Assembly (NCBI GenBank): GCA_913030835.1
Contig: CAJWDP010000004.1
Span: 36,921 to 100,920 of the forward strand
DNA from: an uncultured Flavobacteriales bacterium
GTDB lineage: Bacteria > Bacteroidota > Bacteroidia > Flavobacteriales_D > Parvicellaceae
Direction of reading: 5' to 3'
Length of the DNA stretch: 64,000 nt
Shown: in pieces, positions 17,849 through 27,510 of the stretch
How positions within the stretch are numbered: the stretch's first letter is position 1
How the letters are laid out: every line of letters begins with the position of its first letter
Notes under the pieces: generated by a model
Databases searched by the model: none
Told to the model about the DNA's origin: nothing
The model's input: only the letters and a program-made list of their open reading frames with translations
Made by a program: the position numbers and the translations under genes

Positions 17849-20575
17849 ATGGACAAGTTTTCTTATTTGAGTAATGCGCACGGTTCTTCAATCGAGGAGC
17901 TTTATAGTCAATACCTAAGTGATAATAACTCAGTTGAATTTGGTTGGCAGAAATTTTTTGAGGGATTTGAATTTGCCAGAATCAATTTTGAGAAAACAGG
18001 ATCGGTTCCGGAGGATATGCACAAAGAATTCAAAGTAATTCAACTGATCAATGGGTACAGGAACAGGGGACACTTATTTACAAAAACCAATCCGGTTCGT
18101 GAAAGAAGAAAATATAGCCCTGATTTGTCGCTTCAGAACTTCGGGCTGGAAGAATCCGATCTGTCAGAACGATTCAATGCAGGTGAAGAAATTGGAATTG
18201 GATCGGCTACTCTTCAAGAAATTGTGGATCATCTGGAGGAAACGTACTGCCAAAGTATAGGGGTAGAATTTACCTATGTACGCCACCCGAATAGAGTGGA
18301 TTGGCTCAAGAATAAAATAGAGCTTAAAAATCGCTTACAGCTAAGTGCAGATTCCAAAAAGCACATCCTTCATAAGTTGAATCAGGCCAATGGATTTGAA
18401 CAATTTCTCCAGAAAAAGTTTGTGGGTCAGAAACGATTTTCGCTAGAGGGTGGGGAGGCACTAATTCCTGCTCTTGATGCGCTAATTGAGAGAGGATCTG
18501 AAATTGGTGTAGAGAATTTTGTGATGGCCATGGCCCACCGAGGACGATTGAATGTGCTGGCAAATATTTTCAACAAGACGTACGACGCCATTTTTTCTGA
18601 ATTCGAGGGAAAGGAATATGAAAATAGTTTGTTTGATGGTGATGTAAAATACCACCTTGGGTTTTCATGTGAGGCAAAATGCGAAAGTGGAAATTCTGTG
18701 CACATGACCTTATGCCCCAATCCTTCTCACCTGGAAGCAGTTGATCCTATAGCTGAAGGGTTAACGAGAGCTATAATAGACAATAAGCTGGGTGGTGATA
18801 GCAAGAAGATTGTTCCCATTCTAGTTCATGGTGATGCAGCAGTTGCTGGTCAGGGAGTTGTTTATGAAGTGGTCCAGATGGCCCAGCTGGAGGGCTACAA
18901 AACCGGGGGAACGATTCACATTGTAGTGAACAATCAGATCGGGTTTACAACAAATTATCTTGACGGTCGCTCGTCAACCTACTGTACTGATGTTGCCAAA
19001 ACAACACTGTGCCCCGTATTTCATGTGAACGGCGATGATGTGGAGGCGGTTATACAGGTCATGCAAATTGCCTTGGAGTACCGTCAGGAATTTAATCGTG
19101 ATGTTTTTGTGGATTTGCTGTGCTACAGAAAATATGGTCACAATGAAGGAGATGAACCAAAGTTTACACAGCCCGCATTATATAAAGCTATAGCCAAGCA
19201 CCCGAATCCTCGGGACATATACATGAATAAACTCATTGAGGACGGTGTCATTACAAAAGAATATGCAGAGCAAACATTGAAAGAATTTGATGACATGCTC
19301 CAGGGTCAGTTCGATGAGGCGAAAAAAATAAAGCGTGCAAAAGTGACTCATTTTCTGGCGGACGACTGGGCCCATTTGAAAAAAGCGAAATATCCCGGGG
19401 AATTAGCCAAACCAAACACTAAAGTAAGCAAGCGCAAATTGCTCGCATTAGGCAAGAGCCTTGCCACCTTACCCGAAGGGAAAAAATATTTTCGAAAATC
19501 AATCAAGCTGGCCAATGACCGTTTGAAAATGCTCGAGGAAGACCGATTGGACTGGGGAATGGTTGAAATGTTGGCTTATGCCTCATTGCTTGACGAAGGT
19601 CATCCGGTAAGGATTTCTGGTCAGGATGTGGAGAGAGGAACCTTTTCCCACAGACATGCCGTTGTTAAAACCGAAGACGCGGAGGAGGAAGTAGTTACAC
19701 TCAATTTATTAAACGACAAACAGGCGAAGTTCCAAATCTATAACTCGTTGCTTTCCGAATACGGTGTGCTTGGATTTGATTACGGGTATGCATTTGGAAC
19801 GCCTAACGGCTTAATAATTTGGGAGGCGCAATTCGGAGACTTTAATAACGGTGCGCAAATTATTATTGATCAATTTATCAGTGCAGCGGAAGACAAGTGG
19901 CATACGATGAACGGATTAGTGATGTTGTTGCCCCATGGCTATGAGGGTATGGGATCTGAGCATTCTTCCGGTAGAATGGAACGTTATCTCCAGCTATGTG
20001 CTGAAAACAATATGATTGTAATCAATTGCACGCTTCCAGGAAATCATTTTCATGCATTGCGTAGGCAGCTCAAATGGAATTTCAGAAAGCCTATGATTGC
20101 ATTTACACCAAAAAAGCTCTTAAGGTATCCTAAAGCTGTATCGTCTATTGCTGATCTGGCCGAAGGACAATTTCAAGAGGTGATTGATGATGAGCGGGTT
20201 GATGCCAAGAATGTGGACATCGTCGCTTATTGCTCAGGTAAAGTGTATTACGACATACTAGAGAAGGTTGAAGACATTGGTGGCGTGGACAACATTGCGA
20301 TTGTTCGGGTGGAACAATTGTATCCGTTGCCGAAAAAACAGCTGGATGAGACAGTAAAGAAATATGCAAAAGCAAAACGCCACATTTGGATTCAGGAAGA
20401 GCCCGAGAATATGGGGGCATGGAGCTATATACTCAGAAAGTGGCGCACGGTTAAATTGGAAGTAATAGCCAGACGATCGAGTGGTTCACCTGCGGCAGGT
20501 TCGCCTAAAGTTCATGAAAGAAGGCAGGACGCGCTGATTGGGCAATTGCTGGAAAACGCAAAACAGATTGTATAA
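17849..20575 (+). CDS. sucA: 2-oxoglutarate dehydrogenase E1 component
   Basis: 908 residues, the thiamine diphosphate-dependent E1 of the TCA-cycle 2-oxoglutarate dehydrogenase complex. The N-terminal segment LSNAHGSSIEELYSQYLSD is the E2-binding region typical of OGDH E1. GMAHRGRLN-type wording (MAMAHRGRLNVLANIF), the ThDP/Mg motif region VHGDAAVAGQGVVYEVVQMAQL, NNQIGFTT and CYRKYGHNEGDEPKFTQP are all present. The C-terminal half contains SGQDVERGTFSHRHAVV, FDYGYA and LLPHGYEGMGSEHSSGR. Length agrees with bacterial SucA. sucB follows after 27 bases on the same strand. Confidence 0.97.
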   Translation: MDKFSYLSNAHGSSIEELYSQYLSDNNSVEFGWQKFFEGFEFARINFEKTGSVPEDMHKEFKVIQLINGYRNRGHLFTKTNPVRERRKYSPDLSLQNFGLEESDLSERFNAGEEIGIGSATLQEIVDHLEETYCQSIGVEFTYVRHPNRVDWLKNKIELKNRLQLSADSKKHILHKLNQANGFEQFLQKKFVGQKRFSLEGGEALIPALDALIERGSEIGVENFVMAMAHRGRLNVLANIFNKTYDAIFSEFEGKEYENSLFDGDVKYHLGFSCEAKCESGNSVHMTLCPNPSHLEAVDPIAEGLTRAIIDNKLGGDSKKIVPILVHGDAAVAGQGVVYEVVQMAQLEGYKTGGTIHIVVNNQIGFTTNYLDGRSSTYCTDVAKTTLCPVFHVNGDDVEAVIQVMQIALEYRQEFNRDVFVDLLCYRKYGHNEGDEPKFTQPALYKAIAKHPNPRDIYMNKLIEDGVITKEYAEQTLKEFDDMLQGQFDEAKKIKRAKVTHFLADDWAHLKKAKYPGELAKPNTKVSKRKLLALGKSLATLPEGKKYFRKSIKLANDRLKMLEEDRLDWGMVEMLAYASLLDEGHPVRISGQDVERGTFSHRHAVVKTEDAEEEVVTLNLLNDKQAKFQIYNSLLSEYGVLGFDYGYAFGTPNGLIIWEAQFGDFNNGAQIIIDQFISAAEDKWHTMNGLVMLLPHGYEGMGSEHSSGRMERYLQLCAENNMIVINCTLPGNHFHALRRQLKWNFRKPMIAFTPKKLLRYPKAVSSIADLAEGQFQEVIDDERVDAKNVDIVAYCSGKVYYDILEKVEDIGGVDNIAIVRVEQLYPLPKKQLDETVKKYAKAKRHIWIQEEPENMGAWSYILRKWRTVKLEVIARRSSGSPAAGSPKVHERRQDALIGQLLENAKQIV

Positions 20576-20602
20576 AAGAAATTAAATTAAAGATCAAAAG
20601 TA

Positions 20603-21874
20603 ATGTCAGTTCTTGAAATGAAAGTACCCAGCCCCGGGGAGTCGATTTCTGAAGTAGAAATTGCCGAATGGCTTGTTGATGATGGTGATTATGTTGAAAA
20701 AGACCAAGCCATTGCTGAAGTAGATTCCGATAAGGCAACCTTGGAACTTCCTGCGGAAGAATCCGGCGTCATTACATTGAAAGCTGAGGTCGGAGACGCA
20801 GTTGCTGTTGGAGCGGTGGTATGCCACATCGATACATCCGCACCAAAGCCCGAAGGAGCAGCATCAGCTGACCCTGCACCTGTTCAGGAAACGACTCCGG
20901 AAGCGACAACAAAAGCAACCGAAAAACCAAAAGATCCGGTTCCGAATCCTGCACCAGTCAAAGCAAAGGAAAGTTACGCGGCCGGAACACCTTCGGTTGC
21001 AGCCAAAAAGATCATAGAAGAGAATAACATTCCTGTTCAACAAATTCATGGAACAGGAAAAGATGGTAGAATAACAAAGCAGGATGTTTTAGCTGCAATG
21101 GCTGCAGGATTTTCGTCGCAATCTGCCCAAGGTTGGGGAGGAACAAGAGACACGGAAGCAGTGAAGATGAAAATGCTTCGAAGAAAAATTGCTTCCAGAT
21201 TGGTTGCGGTCAAAAATGAAACGGCTATGCTTACTACTTTTAATGAAGTAGACATGAAGCCGATCATGGACATCCGTAAACGGTACAAAGAAAAATTCAA
21301 AGAAACACATGCCGTTGGATTGGGCTTTATGTCTTTCTTTACCAAAGCGGTTACCGAAGCATTAAACCTGTTTCCACAGGTAAATTCTATGATCGATGGC
21401 GACATGATGATTTCTCACAATTATGCTGACATTGGCATAGCTGTAAGCTCTCCCAAAGGCCTAATGGTTCCTGTTGTGAGGAATGCAGAACAAATGTCTC
21501 TTGCCGAAATTGAATCAGAGATTAAGAGATTAGCCGTAAAGGCCCGTGACGGTCAAATTGCTATTGAAGACATGACGGGAGGAACATTTACGATAACCAA
21601 CGGAGGTGTGTTCGGATCTATGCTCAGCACCCCGATCATTAACCCGCCGCAATCAGCCATTCTTGGCATGCACAATATTGTGGAAAGGCCGGTAGCAATC
21701 AACGGAAAAGTGGAAATTCGGCCGATCATGTATGTTGCCCTGTCTTACGATCATCGAATTATTGACGGTAAAGAATCGGTTAGCTTTTTGGTAAAAGTCA
21801 AGGAGATGCTCGAAAACCCTGAAAAAATGATTTTTGGCGCCAAGGATCCGGTCGAGGTTCTGTTGGGTTTGTAA
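20603..21874 (+). CDS. sucB: Dihydrolipoyllysine succinyltransferase (2-oxoglutarate dehydrogenase E2)
   Basis: 423 residues. The lipoyl domain has the lipoylated lysine K44 in [12 protein letters not shown]. An Ala/Pro/Lys linker (about 80-120) follows, then the peripheral subunit-binding domain ([13 protein letters not shown] and [14 protein letters not shown], about 130-163). The catalytic acyltransferase domain ends with SYDHRIIDG, providing H384 and D388. It transfers succinyl groups to CoA within the complex. Only one lipoyl domain is present, as usual for SucB. No lipoamide dehydrogenase (E3) gene is next to it, so E3 must come from elsewhere. Confidence 0.96.
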   Translation: MSVLEMKVPSPGESISEVEIAEWLVDDGDYVEKDQAIAEVDSDKATLELPAEESGVITLKAEVGDAVAVGAVVCHIDTSAPKPEGAASADPAPVQETTPEATTKATEKPKDPVPNPAPVKAKESYAAGTPSVAAKKIIEENNIPVQQIHGTGKDGRITKQDVLAAMAAGFSSQSAQGWGGTRDTEAVKMKMLRRKIASRLVAVKNETAMLTTFNEVDMKPIMDIRKRYKEKFKETHAVGLGFMSFFTKAVTEALNLFPQVNSMIDGDMMISHNYADIGIAVSSPKGLMVPVVRNAEQMSLAEIESEIKRLAVKARDGQIAIEDMTGGTFTITNGGVFGSMLSTPIINPPQSAILGMHNIVERPVAINGKVEIRPIMYVALSYDHRIIDGKESVSFLVKVKEMLENPEKMIFGAKDPVEVLLGL

Positions 21875-21896
21875 TAAGTTGGTACAGCTGATCGTG

Positions 21897-22376
21897 TCAA
21901 TAATCAAGTAAGGAACCGATTCGCACTTTTTTCAAAAGGTCCTGATCTTGCTCCATACCGGCAGAATCACCTATGTATTCGTGTAGTTCAAGCCGCTCCA
22001 AAATCAATTCTTCATCTTCGGGATACGTACTGATAAGAAAATTGTAGACCAACAAAGCATCTTCGCAGTTTTCGTCGGAAAGAATGCACTGCTTTCGGTA
22101 TGCCCGAGCAATTTCTTGACGGATCTGATCATTCCCTCCACTCATGGCCAAAGCAACCTTGTACTGTGCTATCCCTTCATCGTATTTATTTTCTTGAATT
22201 AATAATTCTGCTTTTTCCATTGCTAGAATCGCATCGGACTGCAGATAAATGGCTTCTTTTTCAGAATAAATTTGTTGATCATTGTGCTCATTCTTCAAGA
22301 TTAAATAAACTGTAAAAAACAGACCAAATATGGACATAATGGTTACCATTGATTTTATGATTCGAGACTTATCCAT
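21897..22376 (-). CDS. Small membrane-anchored TPR-like protein
   Basis: 159 residues, no family recognised with confidence. Residues about 10-26 (MVTIMSIFGLFFTVYLI) form one membrane helix. The rest is helical, with two or three TPR-like helix pairs: AMEKAELLIQENKYDEGIAQY, then CEDALLVYNFLISTYPEDEELI, then HEYIGDSAGMEQDQDLLKK. It would be anchored in the inner membrane with the helical part outside the cytoplasm, or inside, depending on topology. Convergent with sucB (22 bases between stops). A protein-protein scaffold role is inferred only from the repeat type. Confidence 0.65.
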   Translation of the reverse strand: MDKSRIIKSMVTIMSIFGLFFTVYLILKNEHNDQQIYSEKEAIYLQSDAILAMEKAELLIQENKYDEGIAQYKVALAMSGGNDQIRQEIARAYRKQCILSDENCEDALLVYNFLISTYPEDEELILERLELHEYIGDSAGMEQDQDLLKKVRIGSLLDY

Positions 22377-22492
22377 GGTTGTAAATGTAAGCTAAAAATG
22401 GTGGGTTCAATCATCCTTTTACGAATTCAAAGGTGCAGTAAAACCGAGCGTTTTCTTTGCAATCGATTAATATTGGATGTATTTTCAGTTGC

Positions 22493-24241
22493 TTGAAAAG
22501 TATATTCATAATACCGCTATTTATCTTGTCATTTCCTAGTTGGGCGCAACAACTTTTTTGGAACCAGGCACAAGTATATATAACAGAGGGAGCTCTACTT
22601 CATGTAAACGGAAATCTTGAGTCGACCTTTCCGGGGACCTATTTTTCAAACCAAGGCAGAGTAAGGACAGAGAACGGATATCAGAATGGGGACTTTGTAC
22701 TTTCAGATTCTGCTTTGATTCAAGGTGATGGTCGTTATGAATTACAAGGAGATTGGTTGAATAGTGCTAGCTTCATCGCAGATTCTTCTCTTGTTTTATT
22801 AGAAGGAAACAATGAATTTATTGGAGGAGATTCGATCAGCTATTTTTTTGATCTTGAGCTGATGGGATCTGGTATAAAAACATTGCTCATTGATGCATTT
22901 ACTACCAATGAATTAGGAATCAATGACAGAGAGCTGGCAATTGATAGCTTTCATATGACGATAACAAATCCGAGCATTGATGCGGTAACCAACGATGATA
23001 CATTTTTTGCTGAGGGTTTTGCAAGCACGTTGTTGGGAGGTCGTTTGGTCAGACATATTAATCAGGATTCTAGTTATACTTTTCCGATGGGATCTTCGCA
23101 AGGAACGCTGAGGTATCGTCCTGTTGTACTCGCCTTGAACGATACAAGTACAAATATTTTTTCTGTAGGCTTCAATAATTACAATGCGACTGCGGATGGT
23201 TACACTGTTTCGAATCACGATTCTACGGTTTGTCGAATTAATGATCTTTATTACCATCTGATCGAGCATAGCTTAGGGACATCGAGTTCGAATCTACATC
23301 TCTATTATCATGGAACGGATGGTCATTTTGATGAGATTGCTCAATGGGATACTGCTGCTTCCGGTAGGTGGAATGCCATTGGAAGAGATTCTGCTTTACT
23401 AATTGGGTATCATGTGATTGTAGTGGACTCAGTTCATAATTACGATCCGTTTCAATTTGCTTTGGCTACGATGACTCCACCGGCTCCTGAAATAGCAGGT
23501 GATACCATTGTTTGCGATCCCGATTTGTTATGGACCTACGATGCAATTCCATCGAATATGGGTTCGGTTTATGTTTGGGATGTGCCTTCGGATGCCCTAA
23601 TAGACTTTGGAGCAGGATCCAGCTCAATTGATGTGGACTGGCTTTCCAGTGGGGGTGGTAGCATAACTGTTTATGAAATAGACAGCAATGGCTGTGAATC
23701 ATTTCCCGGTGGGTTAAACGTGAATTTATTTCCTGGACTGTTGGCGGAATTTGATACTACGGGAAATCCTTTGTACGGTAGTTTTGAATTTGCTAATTAC
23801 AGCACGGACGCCGATGATTACTTTTGGGATTTTGGCGATGGAAATAGCTCCACTCTTGAAAACCCGGTCCACAATTATGATTATCCGGGACTGTATCAGG
23901 TGGTATTAACCGCCATGAATAGCTTCGGTTGTGAATCAAAGGATACATTGATCTTGGAGGTCGTGGAAGGGATTGACATCCCCAACGTATTTACGCCAAA
24001 TGGGGATGGGGAAAACGATGTGTTTTTTGCCAATTCGATCGGGATGACGGACAAGTCAATTTCCGTATTTAATCGGTGGGGAAAAGAAATCTATTTCAGC
24101 TCAAAACTGGATTTTGCCTGGGATGGAAGCAATATCTGGACGGGTCAACCGGTTCCTGAGGGAACGTATTTTTATGTGATTAAAGCAAGGTCAGTCACCC
24201 GGGAATACGAATACAGTGGAGCACTAATGTTGCATCGCTGA
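22493..24241 (+). CDS. T9SS type B sorting-domain protein with PKD domain
   Basis: About 582 residues if started at the TTG at 22493, which gives a standard signal peptide (KSIFIIPLFILSF, cut near SWAQQ). No in-frame ATG exists before the mature protein, and a TTG 12 codons upstream (22457) would add a poor N-terminus. After a beta-rich N-terminal region with LHVNGNLEST (about 30-40), a PKD domain is seen (YFWDFGDGNSSTLENPVHNY). The end is a gliding-motility-type C-terminal domain: IPNVFTPNGDGENDVF, ISVFNRWGKEIYF and VPEGTYFYVIKA. It is therefore a cell-surface cargo of the type IX system. Function unknown; adhesion or gliding are common roles. Confidence 0.8.
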   Translation: MKSIFIIPLFILSFPSWAQQLFWNQAQVYITEGALLHVNGNLESTFPGTYFSNQGRVRTENGYQNGDFVLSDSALIQGDGRYELQGDWLNSASFIADSSLVLLEGNNEFIGGDSISYFFDLELMGSGIKTLLIDAFTTNELGINDRELAIDSFHMTITNPSIDAVTNDDTFFAEGFASTLLGGRLVRHINQDSSYTFPMGSSQGTLRYRPVVLALNDTSTNIFSVGFNNYNATADGYTVSNHDSTVCRINDLYYHLIEHSLGTSSSNLHLYYHGTDGHFDEIAQWDTAASGRWNAIGRDSALLIGYHVIVVDSVHNYDPFQFALATMTPPAPEIAGDTIVCDPDLLWTYDAIPSNMGSVYVWDVPSDALIDFGAGSSSIDVDWLSSGGGSITVYEIDSNGCESFPGGLNVNLFPGLLAEFDTTGNPLYGSFEFANYSTDADDYFWDFGDGNSSTLENPVHNYDYPGLYQVVLTAMNSFGCESKDTLILEVVEGIDIPNVFTPNGDGENDVFFANSIGMTDKSISVFNRWGKEIYFSSKLDFAWDGSNIWTGQPVPEGTYFYVIKARSVTREYEYSGALMLHR

Positions 24242-24260
24242 TCCTGATTTCAATTCGGAT

Positions 24261-24893
24261 TTACTTTGCGATTTCCATTTCCACAGGTTCTCTTTTTTGA
24301 TAGCCCTCCGGGATCGAAAAATCCGACGAACTCAATTGTCTTTGTTCGATGTTGATTACGGTGGAGGCATAAATCAATTCTCCATTGTGGTTGGTAAGCA
24401 ATACCTTTTCAGGGAATCCACTTAATCCAAGTTGTTCCAGAAGAACAAAGGCCGGATCATCCTGAAAAAATGCAGAAAATGCACCTAGCTGAATGTCTAT
24501 TTCTTTTTGCCAGATCGCACAATTGTATTGATTGTTTTTTGCCTGGTATTTTACCACATCTTCAGAGGTGGTTTCAGTTTTTTGAAAGAAGAGATTGTGA
24601 ATATTCAGACTACCGCTGATGGTGCTTTTATTTATTTCGGAAAACCCGTTGTAGGCAGCAGAGGTAGTGATCACTGTCATGGTTTCTTCTCCTTTCTTTA
24701 CGATGAATTCAGCTGTTGTCGGACCACTTTCACCTTCGTACCCCATGCTTAGTTTAAGCATGTCTTCTTTGATGAACCATTTCACTTCTACACTTTGGCC
24801 TTGATTAAAAATGGTTGAAGTGATTACTCCTTCGAATCCTGCCAGCGAGGTCAATGAGTTTACAGTAATTAATAGTATAAAAATTAGTCTCAT
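24261..24893 (-). CDS. DUF4412-like secreted protein
   Basis: 210 residues with a short signal peptide (MRLIFILLITVNSLTSLA). The body reads as a beta-strand protein beginning FEGVITSTI with VEVKWFIKEDMLKLSMGYEG and EFIVKKGEETMTVI, the pattern of DUF4412-like periplasmic or outer-membrane-associated proteins of Bacteroidota; that assignment is from the overall pattern only. Its ATG is directly adjacent to the stop of the glycine-rich gene (24893/24894), so it is the last member of the sigma-factor-led operon. No catalytic motif seen. Confidence 0.6.
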   Translation of the reverse strand: MRLIFILLITVNSLTSLAGFEGVITSTIFNQGQSVEVKWFIKEDMLKLSMGYEGESGPTTAEFIVKKGEETMTVITTSAAYNGFSEINKSTISGSLNIHNLFFQKTETTSEDVVKYQAKNNQYNCAIWQKEIDIQLGAFSAFFQDDPAFVLLEQLGLSGFPEKVLLTNHNGELIYASTVINIEQRQLSSSDFSIPEGYQKREPVEMEIAK

Positions 24894-26315
24894 TTAATTT
24901 CCAATTTCTCCTTTTTCATTTGCGGTTTGGTAGTTACCATCAGGTAAACCGATCAAAGTATTACTATTCTTATTGATGCAATAGCCGGCTGACCCTCCTG
25001 AAGGCAGAGGAACCGTTATGGGTGGAACGGGTAAGGTTATCGTACCAACGATCGGTATGGTAGCCGATGCACTGACGAATATATTTCCAGATGTTCCGTC
25101 TATTCCATAATTTCCGCCGTCTCCTCCTTCCACATTCGGTGTAATCGTAATTGTGACCGGACCGACTGGAATTGAAATGGGTACATTGAGCAGGCCTCCT
25201 TCTCCAGGAACAGCTGACAAACCATTTGTTGCATTTTGGCCATCTGCCCAGATGGGCAAAGGAATTGCTCCCGAGGTTCCACCGGCGCCGTCTGCACAAC
25301 CGCCACCACCGCCGGCTCCTATTCCAAGGGTGAATGAACCAATAACCGGTATGCTAAAGGTTGCTCCAAAGCCTACCGAAGCGCCTCCGCCGCCACCTCC
25401 GAAAATATATCCGGTGTTAATGATGGAGGTTTTTGTCGTTAGAAATAGTGCGTCCCCTCCATCTTCACCCGTGTTCCCGAAGGTTGCAAGTGTTCCTCCG
25501 GTTGCCCCGTCTCCTCCTTCCGCTTCAATAAGGCCCACATTTCTAATGCCGACATGTGACAGGCCGTCCAGCGCTCCACTGGAGAAGGCTGGAATTGTTG
25601 GATCATTGCTGCTAATTGTGGTGCCTGGCTCTACATCCGCAACTACACAAATTGGTGTGCCAATGCCGGGTAAACCATTAACCGATTGCAAGTCGTAATT
25701 GGTGTAAGAGGTGTTTATGGTCACCTGGTAACAGCTATCAATGTTCAAATAAAAGACTTCGACCTGGATGCTGCTGTTGCAAATTCCTTGTATGGCAATC
25801 GGATAGCTGCCGGGAGTATCAAAAATGCTGGTGATAACCGTTGCATCAACAGAACCTGACCCCAAAACAGTGTCTTGAGTTAAATTAATTGTTGTAAGAG
25901 GAGGAAGGCTATGCAACAGGAATAAACTTGTTGTATGTGTCAGCGTGCCGCTTTGATCAATGGTAATTGAAAAGGTCAGACTATCAGAGAGAATGCGATC
26001 TATTGTTCCGGAGGTTGTATCTAAGGTAATGTTAAAGAAACACTCATCGCAAGATTTTTGGTAGGAGTGCATCCAGCATTCACCGTTGTAATATTGCAAG
26101 GTGCTGTCGGTCACGTTAAAAATGACGAGACCATCGGCAGGTAATGTTATGGCATCTCTTTCCGCAGTTGTCATGCGTGGAGGAAGGAAACCCATCTCGG
26201 TTGACTCCAGATGAAGGATTGCAGAAGAGTCCGGCGTATTGGTATTAATCCCAACATTTTGCGCTGAACAAAAAACTACTATTACCGAAAATAGTATCGT
26301 CAATAATATCCTCAT
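24894..26315 (-). CDS. Secreted glycine-rich protein with Bacteroidota surface-protein N-terminus
   Basis: 473 residues from the ATG at 26313-26315; an upstream in-frame extension to 26417 overlaps the preceding gene and lacks signal-peptide character. A signal peptide (RILLTILFSVIVVFCSAQ) is followed by NVGINTNTPDSSAILHLES, GFLPPRMTTAERDAI and GLVIFNVTDSTLQYYNG, a module found at the start of many Bacteroidota tail-fibre-like surface proteins. Residues about 290-450 are extremely glycine-rich (GGGGGASVGFGA, GAGGGGGCADGAGG) alternating with aliphatic strands. There is no T9SS sorting domain at the C-terminus. It lies 13 bases downstream of the anti-sigma-like gene. Probably a structural or surface protein. 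Confidence 0.7.
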   Translation of the reverse strand: MRILLTILFSVIVVFCSAQNVGINTNTPDSSAILHLESTEMGFLPPRMTTAERDAITLPADGLVIFNVTDSTLQYYNGECWMHSYQKSCDECFFNITLDTTSGTIDRILSDSLTFSITIDQSGTLTHTTSLFLLHSLPPLTTINLTQDTVLGSGSVDATVITSIFDTPGSYPIAIQGICNSSIQVEVFYLNIDSCYQVTINTSYTNYDLQSVNGLPGIGTPICVVADVEPGTTISSNDPTIPAFSSGALDGLSHVGIRNVGLIEAEGGDGATGGTLATFGNTGEDGGDALFLTTKTSIINTGYIFGGGGGGASVGFGATFSIPVIGSFTLGIGAGGGGGCADGAGGTSGAIPLPIWADGQNATNGLSAVPGEGGLLNVPISIPVGPVTITITPNVEGGDGGNYGIDGTSGNIFVSASATIPIVGTITLPVPPITVPLPSGGSAGYCINKNSNTLIGLPDGNYQTANEKGEIGN

Positions 26316-26328
26316 ATCAAGGTGTAAA

Positions 26329-27510
26329 TTACAGATTATCCAACAATTCTTTTGCCTGTTGGGCGTAGAATCCCCCTTCCTCGCTAATTTGAAGCAGCAG
26401 ACCGTTACCTTGACCATGCTTGTTCATGGCAATTAGACTCATTGCTTTATAGAATTGACCTTCCTGACGAAAGGTATTTACGGCATTGTGTATCAAGTTG
26501 TCGAAGTATTGCAATGCGCGCTCTGGCTTATCTAAATTGTAATAGCAAAGGCCACCATAGAACAAGGCGTTGACATCTTGAGGATACTGTTTTAAAACCT
26601 GATGATAGTCTTTGAGTGCTTTCTTGTATTGATTTCTTTTGAATTTAAACTGAACGTCGTCCATGAATTTCAAATAATCTACTTTAACTATTTGTACAAT
26701 TGGCTCGGTGTGTATGTCATGTGCAGAGTCTCTCCTGTTCTCTAACCAAACGGGTGTTCCATTGTGCAAATCGTGTTGAATCACTTGTTTTTGAATTCCA
26801 TCGCTATACAGTTCGGTATAGTCCACTAGCAGAAAATTATGGGCGTAAACGACCTTAATATTGGATCGTACTACCTTACTTGATTCTATCGTATTAATTT
26901 CTTCGGTGTTTATTGGGGACAACGGGGCTGGAACGGCTATTTGCTGTACCAGGGAATCCAATTCATCATCGGATACGTCATCTTCAGCTTCAACTGTAAT
27001 AGGCTGATGCGTTTCGATAAAATCTGCTGTTAGCTGCCGGTTTTCGGGAAGCAGATTTGCTTCTTCTACCTCTTTTTCTATTTCTTCAGTGATAACAATG
27101 GGTTCAGAAATTTTAAAATGAACCTCTTGTGTTGCAGTTTCTTTCTCATTTGACAGATTTTCCGCAACTGCAACCTTGGAATTGGTTCCTACTCCCTCAT
27201 TTAGCCAGTATCCTCCTGCAACTACTAGTATTCCCGCAATTGCAGCAGCCAGCAAAGTGTGTGAAGAAGTCCAGGATTTTTGGGTTTTTAATTGCTTTTC
27301 AAACGAGTTGTCCAGCTCGTGGAGTTGTGCAAAGGCTTCAGGATGATCTAAAAAACCTTCTAATGCTTCAGAGCTCAGATCGCTGGATTCGATTTTAAGC
27401 TCAATTTTGTGCATCTCGGCAGGGGATAGATTTCCCGAAAAATAATCTCTAAGCTCCTGTTTGGTAACAGGAAAATCTTGGTTAAATATTTTATTAAATT
27501 TTGATTCCAT
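26329..27510 (-). CDS. Anti-sigma-like membrane protein with C-terminal TPR region
   Basis: 393 residues. Residues 1-80 are a cytoplasmic helical domain containing DYFSGNLSPAEMHKIEL, similar to anti-sigma N-termini of this phylum though without a zinc-binding HxxxCxxC. A single membrane helix spans about 84-103 (TLLAAAIAGILVVAGGYWL). An acidic linker (105-185) follows, and the C-terminal 115 residues hold TPR units (FKRNQYKKALKDYHQVLKQYP, NALFYGGLCYYNLDKPERALQYFDNLI). The start codon lies inside the last codons of the ECF sigma gene (17-base overlap), implying translational coupling and a direct partnership. Sigma binding itself is inferred. Confidence 0.7.
   Translation of the reverse strand: MESKFNKIFNQDFPVTKQELRDYFSGNLSPAEMHKIELKIESSDLSSEALEGFLDHPEAFAQLHELDNSFEKQLKTQKSWTSSHTLLAAAIAGILVVAGGYWLNEGVGTNSKVAVAENLSNEKETATQEVHFKISEPIVITEEIEKEVEEANLLPENRQLTADFIETHQPITVEAEDDVSDDELDSLVQQIAVPAPLSPINTEEINTIESSKVVRSNIKVVYAHNFLLVDYTELYSDGIQKQVIQHDLHNGTPVWLENRRDSAHDIHTEPIVQIVKVDYLKFMDDVQFKFKRNQYKKALKDYHQVLKQYPQDVNALFYGGLCYYNLDKPERALQYFDNLIHNAVNTFRQEGQFYKAMSLIAMNKHGQGNGLLLQISEEGGFYAQQAKELLDNL

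Noticed and set aside
25153..25698. Long plus-strand open frame with proline-rich translation opposite the glycine-rich gene
   Set aside because: It is the complement of glycine codons (GGN gives NCC) in the minus-strand gene. It has no signal or recognisable domain, and the minus-strand product has a clear N-terminal module.
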